From Armigeres subalbatus (taxonomy: Eukaryota > Arthropoda > Insecta > Diptera > Culicidae), in the NCBI RefSeq assembly GCF_024139115.2, contig NC_085141.1, positions 177,828,994 to 177,892,993 of the forward strand: a stretch of 64,000 nt of DNA, read 5' to 3'. Below, piece after piece: positions 1 to 11,100 of the stretch; the first letter of the stretch is position 1; each line of letters starts with the position of its first letter. The translations under genes were made by a program, and so were the position numbers. The notes beneath the pieces were generated by a model that was not told where the DNA came from, searched no databases, and saw nothing but the letters and a program-made list of their open reading frames with translations.

Positions 1-390
1 AAAAAGTCAAAATTTGAATCACTCTAATGGACATACAGATGTGCTCGACTTGCGGTTAGCGGCAGTGTATGTATGTATGTGTTTGTACATCAAAATGTGA
101 AACACACTTTTTGTTCTTAGTCTTGTTTTGTTCTTAGTCTTTGTTTGCAACAGGTTGCAATCGACACTGAATCCTACCTGTTTTTTGCTATTGAAAACTG
201 GCCCAATCGATCTTTGCGTTCCGATTTTTTTTCAAAATCGAAAGATTTTTCTTTAAAGCTGCAATAAAAGTGAAATGATGGATATCATTGAATCTATCTA
301 ACTAAAGTGCAATTTTGACCTTTCTTATATGCTTCCCTCGTTACATTTATAATACACGAGAAGGGCACCATCAGCGCTAGGTGGATCATT
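1..390 (+). repeat. Family A TIR repeat, copy 1 (left end outside or lost)
   Basis: Non-coding interspersed repeat. It carries a TGTA-type microsatellite (about 65-90), a TTGCTATTGAAAA segment near 187, and a right end with an ACACGAGAAGGGCACCATC motif followed by CGCTAGGTGGAT near 355-388. The same three landmarks occur in order at 8337-8713 and in reverse at 46975-47400, so this is one repeat family. Its left part holds a solo hairpin arm (36-65) matching the right arm of 55385-55462. Established knowledge: GCCTTTCTCG-ended repeats with GTATG tracts are very abundant in Aedes genomes; I cannot name the family. Confidence 0.7.
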
Positions 391-399
391 CTGTTTTTT

Positions 400-2560
400 T
401 TTTTCAAAATACCGACATACAAATATTTTACTTTTCAAAGGTATACTACTCAATTTTCAATGTCTTTTTTTTAAATATATGTGTTGAATTTTGAAATTTA
501 ACTTAAACCACATTTTAACAAACATTGATATTTATATTGTGAACAAAAACAAAAAAAATCTTATTCTGAACAGTTGAATACGGTATTACAAAAATATAAT
601 CAATGTACCCGTCTAAAGGCGGTCTTGTACATTATAGGGTTGATTGGCGTACCCAAACCCAAACGAAAGTTATGCCATCTTGATATAATTCTTCTTTCGT
701 TTAAAATTTTTCTGCGCCTCACTCATTTTTCACGAAAATTTTTGGGGAGCAATAATTAAAATTGTATGACCGCAACGAGATTCAAACGTATACCATCAGC
801 AAAAATGACGTAAGAATGCGCTCACTCTAGCCACAAAAATTGCTTATAAGAGTCAGGTTGTTGGATCCATAAAGGCTGCTAAGGTTGACATTGGTGAAGA
901 CACGGGGTGGATGAAAGATTGAAAAAGAGCAAATCAACTTTTCGCGGCACTGGAAGTGACAGAAAAATGGTTACCACTTATCAATTTTTTTTTCTTTTCC
1001 GCAAAACTATGTCTCGGCAAAATATATATGACTGAGCAGGTCTATTCGTGAGACTCTACGTAAATTATTATCTTACTTTGACAAAAGTAGTACATCAAAA
1101 TTATAAGCATTGAGTAGTACCACCATTATTGTCCCCGACTTTGATTACTAAACCGCCTTCTTACAGAATTATTTAGGTTTTGATACTTGGCTCTGAGATG
1201 TACAAAAGCTCAAGGCCACTCGCACGAAGTTACTTAAGATGATCGCGGACGGGAATACGGGGTACGTCCCAAATATAGGTCTCGTCGCTATGAATGGAAC
1301 ATCACAACATGCCCGTGAGACCAGTTTAGTTAACTTCTATCCAATTTAACTCTCATCATCACTGTCATCACCTTTCTCATTCACATTGACTTTCCATGTG
1401 TAATGCTTTGCACATGGAATGGTAGCTTTGCGCCAAATCATGAGGAAGCAGTTTCATGTTGATTTTTGCCAAATGCTGACGAACGCAAATGTGTTGCTTG
1501 TTTAACCTTTCGCCGAAATGATCAGATACGCCAGAAAGCTGTGAAAATGATTACTCATGTTCTATTCAAAAAGAAAAAAAAACTGATAAATAACCCTGTT
1601 GAACTCATCAGCTTAATGACAAATTATTTGAAATGACTTGCGCGGATTGGGCGGCGATTTTTAAATGAAATCTGACTCCGTTGATTAACCTGAGGATATA
1701 TGTCCGGGGTTCTGCCAAACCACACCAAGCGCCAACAAAAAAATACTCAAACTTTCGGTTAACAGAATCAATTGATCACAAATCGTATCGAATATCTCGC
1801 AACCTCTTAATTGAGGATATCTTTCAACAATTGTACGAATGAATTGATATGAAATGATGTCCGTTTTCTTTTTGCGAACAAAATAACGCATATCAGTCCA
1901 AAAGCCGCTTGGTGCGGTTTAGCTGAACCCCAACCATATGTAAAATGGCAAGTTTGTTTTGCAACTCCATGAGTAAGCCTTTGCTCAAGTTTGTCAAATA
2001 ATAGATGATAATTTGATTAATTATCTGGACTGTATTGTTTGGAGCTCATACTTATATTGCTTTCAATTCAAACTTTTCAAAGTCAATTTCAAAGTAAAAG
2101 TTTTGAATAGGGGTAAAGGTGGTAAAATGAACAGTTAGCTTTATTTATAATAAAACACTATTTAGGCGTATGTTAACCATGCACACGTTTTCCTCGAAAT
2201 AAAATAAGGTACCTGAGCAAATATTTTGGTTTTGAGACCGAAAGATTGGCTTTTACTATCCAAAATACCAAAATGAGGCCGTAAAAATAGGGCTTTTTTC
2301 ACAATTTTAACTTAATAAATTCATCATAACATTGGGCAAACCTGTTTAAACTACAACGACAAATAGGACAACCTTCACAAAAATGTTGCAGGGATAATTA
2401 GTAAAATTATTGGTTTGCATCGTTATAGGAAGAGTTATTTATCACATGGCATGTATGCAAGTAAAATGAACAATTGTATCAAACTTACCTAAATTTATGA
2501 TAAAGTTGTGCAATTGTGAAGCGGAAGTTCAAGGAACAAACCATATCAAATAACCAAGAT
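400..2560. other. No gene recognised (about 2.1 kb AT-rich DNA)
   Basis: Open frames are short (61-68 codons), on both strands, without domain-like composition. No tRNA, TIR pair or LINE motif was found. It may be host intergenic or intronic DNA or old transposon sequence. Confidence 0.5.
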
Positions 2561-2859
2561 AAAGCTTTGAATATGTGGAAGGAAGGAAGGATTGGTGGTC
2601 GGTAGACGCAGTAGATGCAGAGGTAAACACGGTCTTCGAACAGCAAAAACCACCTACTAAAAATCCTTCCCTCTTCCTAACTGACTATAAGGCCGCATTT
2701 GCATCCTCAATGACAATATTTACATCGTGTGTTGGACATTCTCCGTTGGCCTTATCAAGGCTCTCATAGAACTCATCCTTCATGTCATCAGGCTTATCGT
2801 TCGTTGGGGGCATAGATGCTGATCAGGCTATAGTTGAAGAATTTGCCCTTCATTCTAAA

Positions 2860-3749
2860 GACAGTGTTTGGCATGAAGGTTTGGTTGTAAAATTGATGAA
2901 TTTTAATTTTCCTCTGTACATCATTAAACTGATCCAAAATTATTTATCAGATCGCTCACTGCAGGTAAACTATCAGAATACTTAATCTGATAGATTACCT
3001 GTAAGGGCTGGTGTCCCCCAAGGCAGCATACTAGGGCCCATATTGTATAACATTTTTACTTCTGACTTACCTGATTTACCACCAGGGTGTCAAAAATCTT
3101 TGTTTGCAGATGACACGGGCCTTTCAGCCAAAGGGCGAAGCCTTCGTGCCATTTGTAGTAGATTGCAAAAAAGTTTGTATATTTTCTCCACTTACTTGCA
3201 AAAATGGAAAATTTCCCCGAATGCTTCCAAAACTCAGCTTATAATTTTCCCACATAAGCCGAGAGCTTCTTATTTGAAGCCTTTTAGCAGACATATTGTC
3301 ACTATGAATGGGGTTCGATTAATTGTTCCAGCGAAGCTAAATATTTAGGACTTCTGCTAGATCAAAAATTAACTTTTAAAAATCACATTGAAGGCCTTCA
3401 AGCCAAATGTAACAAATATATTAAGTGCCTATATCCACTTATAAACAGAAAATCAAAACTTTGTCTTAAGAACAAAGTTTTGATTTACAAACAAATTTTT
3501 ATACCTGCCATGTTGTATGCTGTGCCAATATGGACTAGTTGCTGCAATACCAGAAAGAAGGCACTTTAGAGGATTCAAAATAAAATTCTGAAAATGATTC
3601 TGAAGTTGCCTCCGTGGTATAGTACCAATGAACTTCATAGAATTTCTAATATTGAGACATTGCAACAAATGTCCAACAAAATAATTTCCAATTTTAGACA
3701 AAAATCGTTGAAATCTTCTATTGCAACGATTAACTCCTTGTACCCTTAG
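2860..3749 (+). pseudogene. ORF2 reverse transcriptase fragment, Jockey type
   Basis: Relic of the LINE polyprotein. Readable RT blocks are an AGVPQGSILGP segment near 3008-3042, the catalytic FADDT motif near 3103-3117, and the thumb-side WKISPNASKTQLI segment. Downstream come the YLGLLLDQKLTFKNHI block and the CCNTRKKAL region typical of the Jockey C-terminus, ending at the TAG at 3747-3749. The frame is broken several times: a stop near 2985, and a shift near 3320 between the first 101 codons and the rest. Everything upstream (endonuclease and first RT blocks) is missing because of 5' truncation, so it cannot be active. Confidence 0.85.
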
Positions 3750-3785
3750 TATAAAATAGGTTAAGTTTAGTTTAAGTTAAGTAAA
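2860..3785 (+). mobile_element. 5'-truncated Jockey-clade (Juan-like) LINE with 15-bp target duplication
   Basis: Non-LTR retrotransposon fragment covering the end of the reverse transcriptase and the C-terminal part of ORF2. The insertion is flanked by an exact 15-bp direct repeat, GCCCTTCATTCTAAA, at 2845-2859 and 3786-3800. It starts inside the RT coding sequence (DSVWHEGL) and ends in a TAAGTTTAGTTTAAGTTAAG-like tail. A 5' truncation plus a long target duplication is the signature of target-primed reverse transcription. The clade call rests on the RT sequence style; Juan-like is a guess from the tail. Confidence 0.85.
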
Positions 3786-3804
3786 GCCCTTCATTCTAAA
3801 AACG

Positions 3805-4135
3805 CAAACGCGCAAAACGCTTATCGGCTTCCACCGGATAACACGCTTCATCTGCTTCTCGATCACCATGAATCCAACTCCTCGTTCTGCTCTGTCACCG
3901 CCGCTATAGTAGATGTGGTACTTGAACGAAGTGTTCGCTATGAGATCCACCGCCCGGAATTCACGTTCTCCAGTTCAGGGCTACCGTATTTCCTGGATTG
4001 CTGCCACACTCACGCCGACCTTCTGCAGCTCTCGAGCCAGGAGCCCAACACGTGCGGGTTCATTCAACGTTCTCACGTTCCAAGATCCGACTTTCCAATC
4101 GTTGTCCTTTATTCGTTGCCGGGTCTTCTTCTTCT
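3805..4135 (-). pseudogene. APE endonuclease fragment of an RTE-like LINE (antisense)
   Basis: Read on the minus strand from about 4130 down to 3810, this shows the N-terminal part of an apurinic-like endonuclease: TLNEPARVGLLARELQKVG, a VSVAAIQEIR block whose E is the usual catalytic acidic residue, then FRAVDLIANTSFKYH and RGVGFMVIEKQMKRVI. An in-frame TAG falls just after the QEIR block. It appears to be of the same LINE type as the sense-strand element at 5170-7603 but in opposite orientation. It may be the 5' part of that insertion inverted, or a separate copy. Confidence 0.75.
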
Positions 4136-4159
4136 TGGCTGTACATTCCAACTGGAACT

Positions 4160-4402
4160 TGGCCTGCTTTTCAACTTAGTATTCTATTAGCATTTCCTCA
4201 GTTATCAATTGAAAGTTTTCTCTGCCCGCCATGACATGAGTATGTACCTTGTGTGGCATTTACAATGGATACACTATGCCGAGGGTCCCGAGAAAGTTTC
4301 CAACCCGAAAACATCTTAAACCGGACCGAAAATCGAACTCGTCATCTCCGGATTGGCAATTTTACGCCTTTGCTCGCAAGGCTATTGGAGACCCCTTCGT
4401 TG
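4160..4402 (-). mobile_element. tRNA-headed SINE, minus orientation
   Basis: On the minus strand a tRNA-like head (from about 4400) contains an A-box-like TAGCCTTGCGAGCAAAGG and, about 45 bp on, a B-box-like GAGTTCGATTTTC. It is followed by the TTTCTCGGGACCCTCGGCAT body and a tail near 4165. The layout matches the Feilai-like copies at 46.1, 46.5 and 51.2 kb, but the sequence differs enough to be another subfamily. The B box is degenerate, so the copy is probably silent. Confidence 0.55.
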
Positions 4403-4905
4403 CCGGGTCCGTTGCCGTGGAATCAATCCGTTTGCTCTACTTTTGCCTTTCTTGGTAGCTGTAGAATCTTCGGTAGGCTACCTTACCAGGGTTGCGTTAC
4501 CTACATCGTGTAGAAGGGTCTGCCTTCTCGATGCTGGCACGATGCAGCATGATGTGCACAGTTTAGTTTAGAGTCCCTCGCTGGCACTCGGACGATGATT
4601 AGCCGTCCCTAACATGGGGCACAGACGCTGTTGTGAGCCGCTCCTAACATGGAGAACAAACACTCGATCAGATTTGCACCTCCGGAGAGGAGCAAATCCC
4701 CCCTTCCCTGTCAGCATACGACCATAGTTCCCACCGGGGTTGGTTACCCGATATTTCCTAAGGTTGTTCGTATCCCGGCCAGCGCCACGAGGAGGTAGGG
4801 ATAGGAGTTGCTGGATAAGAGGCTAAGGACCGCAAAATGGGGTCTATTTTATTCCTTCAGGTACGCGAAGTATCAATGGTACGCTTTACCCAGTATTTGC
4901 TATGC
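4403..4905. other. Unassigned GC-richer sequence
   Basis: Contains a short direct repeat (CCGTCCCTAACATGGGGCAC near 4606 and CCGCTCCTAACATGGAGAAC near 4638) and a CGCCACGAGGAGGTAGG block. It looks like untranslated LINE or SINE-associated sequence, but no domain or boundary could be fixed. Confidence 0.4.
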
Positions 4906-5130
4906 CGTGCCAGTCTTATTCGGCTAAACGACCATTTCGGGGCCTGTTAGGGCAAACTTCTTTTTCGGCCATATCAACAGTTCGTCTGTATATCGCTTTT
5001 GATCAAATGACATTTCAGGTCAAATAGTTTTCGACCTAATAACTATTTCGCCAACTGAAATACGGATGACTTTTAGCCGAACGTGTTATTAAGCCAAATG
5101 ACTTTCCGATGACCTTTTTTTCTCAATTTA
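4905..5130. repeat. Eroded GGCCGAA-type short repeat tract
   Basis: Repeating words such as TTCGGC, AAACGACC, CAAATGAC and CCGAACG recur at about 20-bp spacing in variable forms. The same vocabulary is seen at 13275-13535, 44740-46090 and 55470-55860, and in clean form at the ends of the foldback element 23577-25156. Confidence 0.6.
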
Positions 5131-5185
5131 TACTGAAATTTTCGAAGAATTTCTTATGGACAATACGTAGAAGTTCCAGAAGAAT

Positions 5186-6022
5186 ATGGCCATTCGCAGC
5201 ACCTACTTCCAACACAGCCTTCCGTATCGGTACACCTGGAGATCACCACTGCAGACAGAATCACAAATCGACCACGTTCTGATTGATGGACGGCACTTCT
5301 CCGACATTAACGACGTCAGGACATATCGTGGCGCTAACATCGACTCTGACCACTATCTGGTGATGGTTAAACTGCGCCCAAAACTATCCGTCATCAACAA
5401 TGTTCACTACCGACGACCGCCGCGGTACGACCTAGAGCGACTGAAGCAACCTGATGTCACCACTGCATACGCGCAGCATCTCGAGGCAGCGTTGCCGGAA
5501 GAGAGTGAGCTCGATGGGGCCCCTCTTGAGGACTGCTGGAATACGATTAAAGCAGCCATTAACGACGCAGCGGAGAACAACGTCGGGTATATGGGATGAA
5601 GTCGACGGAACGATTGGTTCGACGGACGGATGCGGCGCGGCGGTCGCGCTGCAGCAAGGTACCCGGCAGAACGTGGAACCTTATAGACGGAAGCGGAGAC
5701 AGCAGACCCGCCTTTTCAGGAGAAGAAACGCCGCCTGGAACAGCTGTGCCGTTCTCAAGAAACACGCAAGTTCTACCAGAAGCTCAACGCATCCCGCAAA
5801 GGCTTCGTGCCGCGAGCCGAAATGTGCCGGGATAAGGATGGGAGCATCTTGACGGACGAACGTGTGGTGATCGAAAGGTGGAAGCAGCACTACGAGGAAC
5901 ATTTGAATGGCGCTGAGAGTACAGGCAGTGAAAGTCAAGGCAGCGGAGGAGATGACTACGTCAGTTCAGCGGACGATGGAAGCCAACCAGCCCCCAACTT
6001 GAGGGAAGCTAAAGATCAATAA
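5186..6022 (+). pseudogene. LINE endonuclease C-terminus and linker
   Basis: One frame runs through this stretch with two stops (TGA at 5597-5599 and a TAG near 5682). The start carries the endonuclease C-terminal blocks TWRSPLQTESQIDHVLIDGR and RGANIDSDHYLVMVKLRPKL; the SQIDHV Asp and SDHYLV Asp-His are the conserved catalytic-side residues of APE-type endonucleases. The linker that follows has EKKRRLEQLCRSQETRKFYQ and RVVIERWKQHYEEHLNG, typical of the spacer before LINE RT domains. The frame ends at 6022 after a roughly 20-bp deletion relative to the copy at 32462-33035. Confidence 0.85.
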
Positions 6023-6026
6023 AGCA

Positions 6027-6848
6027 GCTGGTAAGGATGGTATCGGAGCTGAGCTCATCAAGATGGGCCCGGAAAAGCTAGCCACTTGCCTGCACAAATT
6101 GATAGTCAGAATATGGGAAACTGAACAGCTACCAGAGGAGTGGAAGGAAGGGGTTATATGCCCCATCTACAAGAAAGGCGACAAGCTGGACTGTGAGAAC
6201 TTTCGAGCGATCACCATCCTTAATGTCGCCTACAAAGTGATATCCCAGATCATCTTCCGTCGTCTGTCACCATTAGTGAACGAGTTCGTGGGAAGTTATC
6301 AAGCCGGCTTCGTTGACGGCCGCTCGACAACGGACCAGATCTTTACTGTACGGCAAATTCTTCAAAAATGCCGTGAATACCAGGTCCCAACGCATCATCT
6401 GTTCGTTGATTTCAAGGCGGCATATGACAGTATAGACCGCGTAGAGCTATGGAAAATTATGGACGAGAACAGCTTCCCTGGGAAGCTTACCAGACTCATC
6501 AAAGCAACGGTGGATGGTGTGCAAAACTGTGTGAAGATTTCGGGCGAACTCTCCATTCGAATTCGCGCTCGTTCGTTTCGTTCGTTCGAATCACGCCGAG
6601 GACTAAGACAAGGTGATGGACTTTCGTGCCTGTTGTTCAACATTGCGCTAGAAGGTGTCATGCGGAGAGCCGGGTGTAACAGCCGGGGTACGATTTTCAA
6701 CAGATCCAGTCAATTTATTTGCTTCGCGGATGACATGGACATTGTCGGCCGAACATTTGCAAAGGTGGCTGAACTGTACACCCAAAGACAAAGTACATGC
6801 TTGTGGGCGGAACAGAGCGCGACAGGGCCCGCCGGGGAAGCAGTGTTA
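6027..6848 (+). pseudogene. LINE reverse transcriptase domain
   Basis: RT domain of the RTE-like LINE. Motifs in order: KAAGKDGIGAELIK, then WKEGVICPIYKKGDK and FRAITILNVAYKVISQIIF, AGFVDGRSTTDQIF, motif A LFVDFKAAYDSIDR, the RRGLRQGDGLSCLLFNIALE block, and the catalytic FADDMDI near 6720-6740. The frame is open for over 200 codons from 6063. After the VAELYT block a deletion shifts the frame; coding sense resumes with KTKYMLVGGTERDRARRG until the nested MITE starts at 6849. The catalytic Asp pair is intact but the protein is not. Confidence 0.9.
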
Positions 6849-6955
6849 CCCGAGCAGCACAAATCAGACAAATATGGTTGCAATAACTTGATTGTAACTA
6901 AATCTGGTCACATATGAGTTTCAGTAACTTATGTGAAGCATGTGTGCTGCTAGGA
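6849..6955. mobile_element. 107-bp MITE, copy 1, in LINE ORF2
   Basis: Starts CCCGAGCAGCACA and ends with the inverse of TCCTAGCAGCACA, giving 13-bp imperfect TIRs. It is flanked by TA at 6847-6848 and 6956-6957. Removing the element plus one TA joins the upstream frame (position mod 3 = 2) exactly to the downstream frame, and the LINE sequence then reads on without loss. A second 107-bp copy sits at 32902-33008. The TA duplication suggests mobilisation by a Tc1/mariner-type transposase. Confidence 0.85.
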
Positions 6956-6956
6956 T

Positions 6957-7580
6957 ACGATAGACGGGGATACTTTCGAGGTGGTCGAGGAATTCGTCTA
7001 CCTCGGATCCTTGGTAATGGCTGATAACAATGTCAGTCGTGAAATACGAAGGCGCATCATCTGTGGAAGTCGGGCTTACTACGGGCTCCAGAAGAAACTG
7101 CGGTCAAAGAAGATTCGCCACCGCACCAAATGTGTGATGTACAAGACGCTAATAAGACCGGTTGTCCTCTACGGACATGAAACATGGACAATGCTCGAGG
7201 AGGACTTGCAAGCACTCGGAGTATTCGAGAGACGGGTGCTTAGGACCATCTTTGGCGGTGTGCAAGAAGACGGCATGTGGCGGCGAAGAAAGAACCATGA
7301 GCTCGCCCAGCTCTACGGCGAACCCAGTATCCAGAAGGTAGCTAAAGCCGGAAAGGTGCGATGGGCAGGGCATGTTGCAAGAATGCCGGACAGCAACCCT
7401 GCAAAGATGGAGTTCGCTTCCGATACGGCAGGTACGAGACGACGTGGAGCGCATCGAGCGAGATGGGCAGACCAGGTGCAGAACGACTTGGCGAGCGTGG
7501 GGCGTATTCGAGGATGGAGAGATGCGGCCTCAGACCGTGTATTGTGGCGTCAAATTGTTGATTCAGTGTTATCTGTTTAG
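6957..7580 (+). pseudogene. LINE ORF2 C-terminal region
   Basis: Open frame continuing the RTE-like ORF2 after the nested MITE. It has the post-RT block EEFVYLGSLVMADNNVSREI, then YKTLIRPVVLYGHETWTM, ERRVLRTIFGG, and the C-terminal KAGKVRWAGHVARMPD and RRRGAHRARWADQVQNDL segments typical of this LINE type. It ends with the VDSVLSV stop at 7578-7580, followed by the short AT-rich 3' tail. About 200 codons are undamaged, so this end of the insertion is the best preserved. Confidence 0.9.
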
Positions 7581-7603
7581 ATGTAGACTAAATAAATGAA
7601 AAC

Positions 7604-8336
7604 ATAGAAGTTCCCGTAGAAATCCAAAGAAATTTCCCCAAAGGTAAAGAGCCATTTAAAAGTTAGTGTTTGGTGTATGAGTCACGTTCGGAATTTGAGT
7701 CAACACTTTAGTTCCGATAAGAAATTTCAAAGCCTTTGCTGTGGAAATTTAGACTATTTCTTAAAAAAAATGCAAAATTAATGTTATGGGAAAACTTTTT
7801 CCTGGAAAAAGTTCCTGTTAAATATAAGACTTGAGCTTCATCATAAAAGATAATATCTGTGATTGAAAGTTTATTTCCTGAGAAAGATGGCTGTTAAGTT
7901 GTATTTATTTTGGAAAACAAAAACAGTCGATTCTCCCTATTTCGATATTGAATGGTCCATCAAGGAGAGACCGGGGAATGGAAGAAATATCAAAATTGGT
8001 ACTAGATCGAACAAAGCTTGTTACCATGAAAATCGATAATACAAAAACTTGGAACCAACATTTAGAAATTGGATTTTTATGTGGGTATATTTTATCATAA
8101 AACCGCAATATCTTGGAAATGATAACACCTTGAAAAAAAATACCGTGCAATTTTTCCATTGAATTTTTTTATATAATTGTGTTAGAAAAAATATTTCAAC
8201 ATTTTTTGTAAATTAAAAAAAACTTGTTTGTCCATTATTTCTCCATGTTGATCTACACGGAGTCGGAAAACAACTTACTTTTGGGTTCCTTTCACTCAAA
8301 TCCGCCCTTGCGTGGAAGAAGTCAAAAGTAAGTAAA
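7604..8336. other. No feature recognised
   Basis: About 730 bp of AT-rich sequence. One 84-codon minus-strand frame (8159-7905) has no recognisable composition or motif. No TIR pair was found. Confidence 0.45.
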
Positions 8337-8713
8337 AGGAAGAGACCCATTGTGTTATATACCGATCGACTCAGCTCGATGAACTGAGACAGACATTGCC
8401 TGTATGTGTGTATGTATGTTTGTGTGTATGTGTACACAATTTGTAGACGCACTTTTGGAAACTTAGGCATTAACCGATTTACACGCAACAAGCTGCATTC
8501 GACGGGGAATGCGGTCCCATTGTTTGCTATTGAAAATTGGCCAGATCGGACATTGCATTTCGGAATGATTGAAAAATCATAGTTTTCCCGAAGGTTCCCC
8601 CTTGGAAAAAAAATTCAAAATCGAAAAAAAACTTCCAAGAGAGGTAGTGTGATTTTTTCAACACATTTTATGATACACGAGAAATGAATAATACCCGTTA
8701 GGTAGATTATTCT
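8337..8713 (+). repeat. Family A TIR repeat, copy 2
   Basis: Contains GACCCATTGTGTTATATACC and the CTCAGCTCGATGAA word, a (GTAT)n tract at 8400-8435, TTGCTATTGAAAATTGGCC near 8522, and a right end TACACGAGAAATGAATAATA near 8672. The same words occur reversed at 46975-47230 and in part at 1-390. No coding capacity; no hairpin element in this copy. Confidence 0.7.
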
Positions 8714-9640
8714 GGGTTTTTTGTTTGTGTTATTTTCAATGCAGGTATAAAAACCGAAGAATTTACTTTCTCAGCGTATATTTGTTCATATGGTCCATTT
8801 TTGCCTAAACTATTCAACGAAAACGATTGGACAAGCCTTTTATGAGTTGCAATTTTTCCACAACATTCCAGGTGTTTTTAACCTTCTGAAAGGTTAGACT
8901 TGAGTCTACATGGTTTACTAATGATGCAAAATATATTCTTTGGTCACAAAGAATGCACATGCTAAATTCCTTCATGTAATAATCTATACAAAAATAAATC
9001 GACCTTCGATTCGCTGTGCTTCGTTTGAGTCCCAGAAATGATTTTTTACACAACGGCGTTCTTCATCTTTCCTGATTGACTTTTGTGATGAAAATAATCA
9101 TTTTTTCCACATTTGGAGCTGGGTTTCCCCAACAAGCATTGCTCACGTCCCTATAATTGTGGCATCAATTTTCCAGTAAACCACCATTTCCGAATGTTTG
9201 GCTAATGTAATTGTTCCATCTGGGTTTCAGCAATAGGTGCTGATTGTTTCAATTATTGATCAGGAATGTGTGGAAAGGTTCGCACATCAAAAACGAGAAC
9301 TTTTTTTTGCAAAGAGCTACCACACTTCATTGGAAAACCACCAATTAGCCTTGACCTATCTTTATGAGGTGCGCAGACAGCGCAGATGGTGCGCTGTTGA
9401 AGGCTTTTGACCCTTGGCTGTTTGCTGCTTGGATCGTGTGTGGGCAATTAAGCAATTTTACAGTTTGCAATAAATGGTTCCAGTGATTGATTCTGGTTAT
9501 AGTAAACCTGGAACAGGTGTTCGATGGAAGGTAGGTTAAGAGTTCATCAAATGCCAAGATACGACTTCTATGGGCGTGAGCGTCCTCCGCGTTATTAAAC
9601 TATTTACGCGACGACAACAAGTTATTAGCCGTCCACACCG
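8714..9640. other. No gene recognised
   Basis: Unassigned DNA with short frames only on both strands. Around 9600 the sequence becomes GC-richer just upstream of the small ORF at 9649. Confidence 0.4.
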
Positions 9641-9648
9641 AAGCGAAG

Positions 9649-9735
9649 ATGCGCTGCAGTGTATTTATGTTGGCCGTCTTCCTGCTCGGTGTCATCTATC
9701 AAGTTGACAACCGGGAGAACGTACGAAACAAATGA
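9649..9735 (+). CDS. Signal-peptide-like 28-codon ORF, possible first exon
   Basis: ATG at 9649 opens a 28-residue frame starting MRCSVFMLAVFLLGVIYQ: a basic N-region, a 12-14 residue hydrophobic core and a polar end, which is the layout of a secretory signal peptide. The start context CGAAGATG is acceptable. It ends at TGA 9733-9735. A GTACGA follows the AAC at about 9718 and could act as a weak splice donor, so it may be the first exon of a secreted protein, a tiny secreted peptide or a chance frame. The downstream GC-rich 250 bp is open in another frame but shows no known domain. Confidence 0.25.
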   Translation: MRCSVFMLAVFLLGVIYQVDNRENVRNK

Positions 9736-11100
9736 TTTCCCGTCGTCTCGTGTCTTAGACACACCGGTTTTTCGACACGTTACGCAAGAGGCGTACCAAC
9801 CGGCCGGTCCCGACTGGCGAGGGCGAGGGGTTGTCAAGTTGGTATCTGCTAACTGCACATCCAGTTTCACAGAGTGCGCGATTCGGCATGTGTCGTTCTG
9901 GATCCAACCACAACCGGGTTCCAGCCAGCAGAGGCTAACGGGTCCCTTCGATTTTCACACCACACTCTCGGCATCCAACGGAGTGTGCTGATGGGTGGCG
10001 TCCACTCCACAAGTAGGGTGCCTTAAACTAATATTCTCCCACCGACCGTCTGGTGTAGTTTGCCAGGGGTGGCTGTAAAATGGGACATTCGATCAGTATA
10101 TAAAACGGTGCCAATATGTGTATAAGCTGTGATGGTTCTGTTGACTTAGTCTTCCTTAAGTATTTGGAAGGGTAGTCGTGTTAGGGATTCATCGTTTATC
10201 ATTGGAAAGAGGTTTTCCGTATTTCAAGCAGATTGATTCAACCAGTTTTCAGTCGGATAAGTATACCTCAAAAAAACTTCATATTCGCAATATGGCAGAA
10301 TGAGTATCCTGACTTAGCTAAACAACTTTTGTCGAAGTTTTCTAATAATATTTTCTACGATTCTTTGCCACTCACATTCTCATCCATTAATTTTCGATTA
10401 TGTTTTGATTACACTTGCGTAAAAGTTCCATTTTTGAGGACAGTCATGAATTTTTAAATATCGGATGTATTTTAGACTTTAAAGAGGCTGGAAAAAGAAG
10501 CAGTGTAAGTAAGTACATTATTTTCTGTATAGTGTTAAACGGCTTAGCAATCCGAAGGCCAACTAGAACGCTGATCTGACATTCCGGTACGTTTGTTGGA
10601 CCTATTCTAATGGATTGAAATAGTTCAGTGCTTCATTGTCATAAGCGCCCTTTGGTCCGTTATTATATAGAGCATAATTTGATCAATTATTTTTCTACAT
10701 TCTGTTTAATTTTTTGCTTTGAGAAAAATGCACCAGTTGTCTTTCTTCGAAGAAGAAGTAAAATTACATATACAGTTACTGATGGGTTAGACATGTGGGG
10801 CTCATGAATGGTTTTAGATCTTCCATGCGAAGTCCATTAAAGTCTTCCCTTATTGAAAATAAAATTAAAGTTTATAAAATTAAGTCGTAAAGTCACTTTA
10901 CGACTAACAGAAAATTACATCTCTATATCTTCATAAATTTGTATCTGCAAAAATATTATAAATTTATTATACGTTCAGACAGGGCCGACCCTGGTGGCTG
11001 TAGGATTTGTCACCTTCTGTGAGAAGCGTGTCAGCTTGAAAAATCACATTTTAACCAGATGTCCATTAGTCTCAGTATTCATTCCATTCTACCTTTCTCT
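9736..11100. other. No gene recognised
   Basis: 9736-10080 is GC-rich (CGGCCGGTCCCGACTGGCGA near 9800) with frames on both strands and no motif. 10080-11100 is AT-rich with stops throughout. No TIRs or RNA gene seen. Confidence 0.4.

Larger units (their letters stand above)
5170..7603 (+). mobile_element. RTE-like LINE, 5'-truncated and decayed, with nested MITE
   Basis: Non-LTR retrotransposon running from the C-terminal half of the endonuclease through RT to the ORF end and a TAAATAAATGAAAA tail near 7590-7603. The order endonuclease, linker, RT and C-terminal finger region is as expected. It is inactivated by truncation, two in-frame stops in the linker, deletions near 6015 and 6780, and a 107-bp MITE at 6849-6955. 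A second, minus-strand fragment at 32462-33035 overlaps its linker and shows the sequence lost at the 6015 deletion. The RTE assignment is tentative, based on general endonuclease and RT style. Confidence 0.85.
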
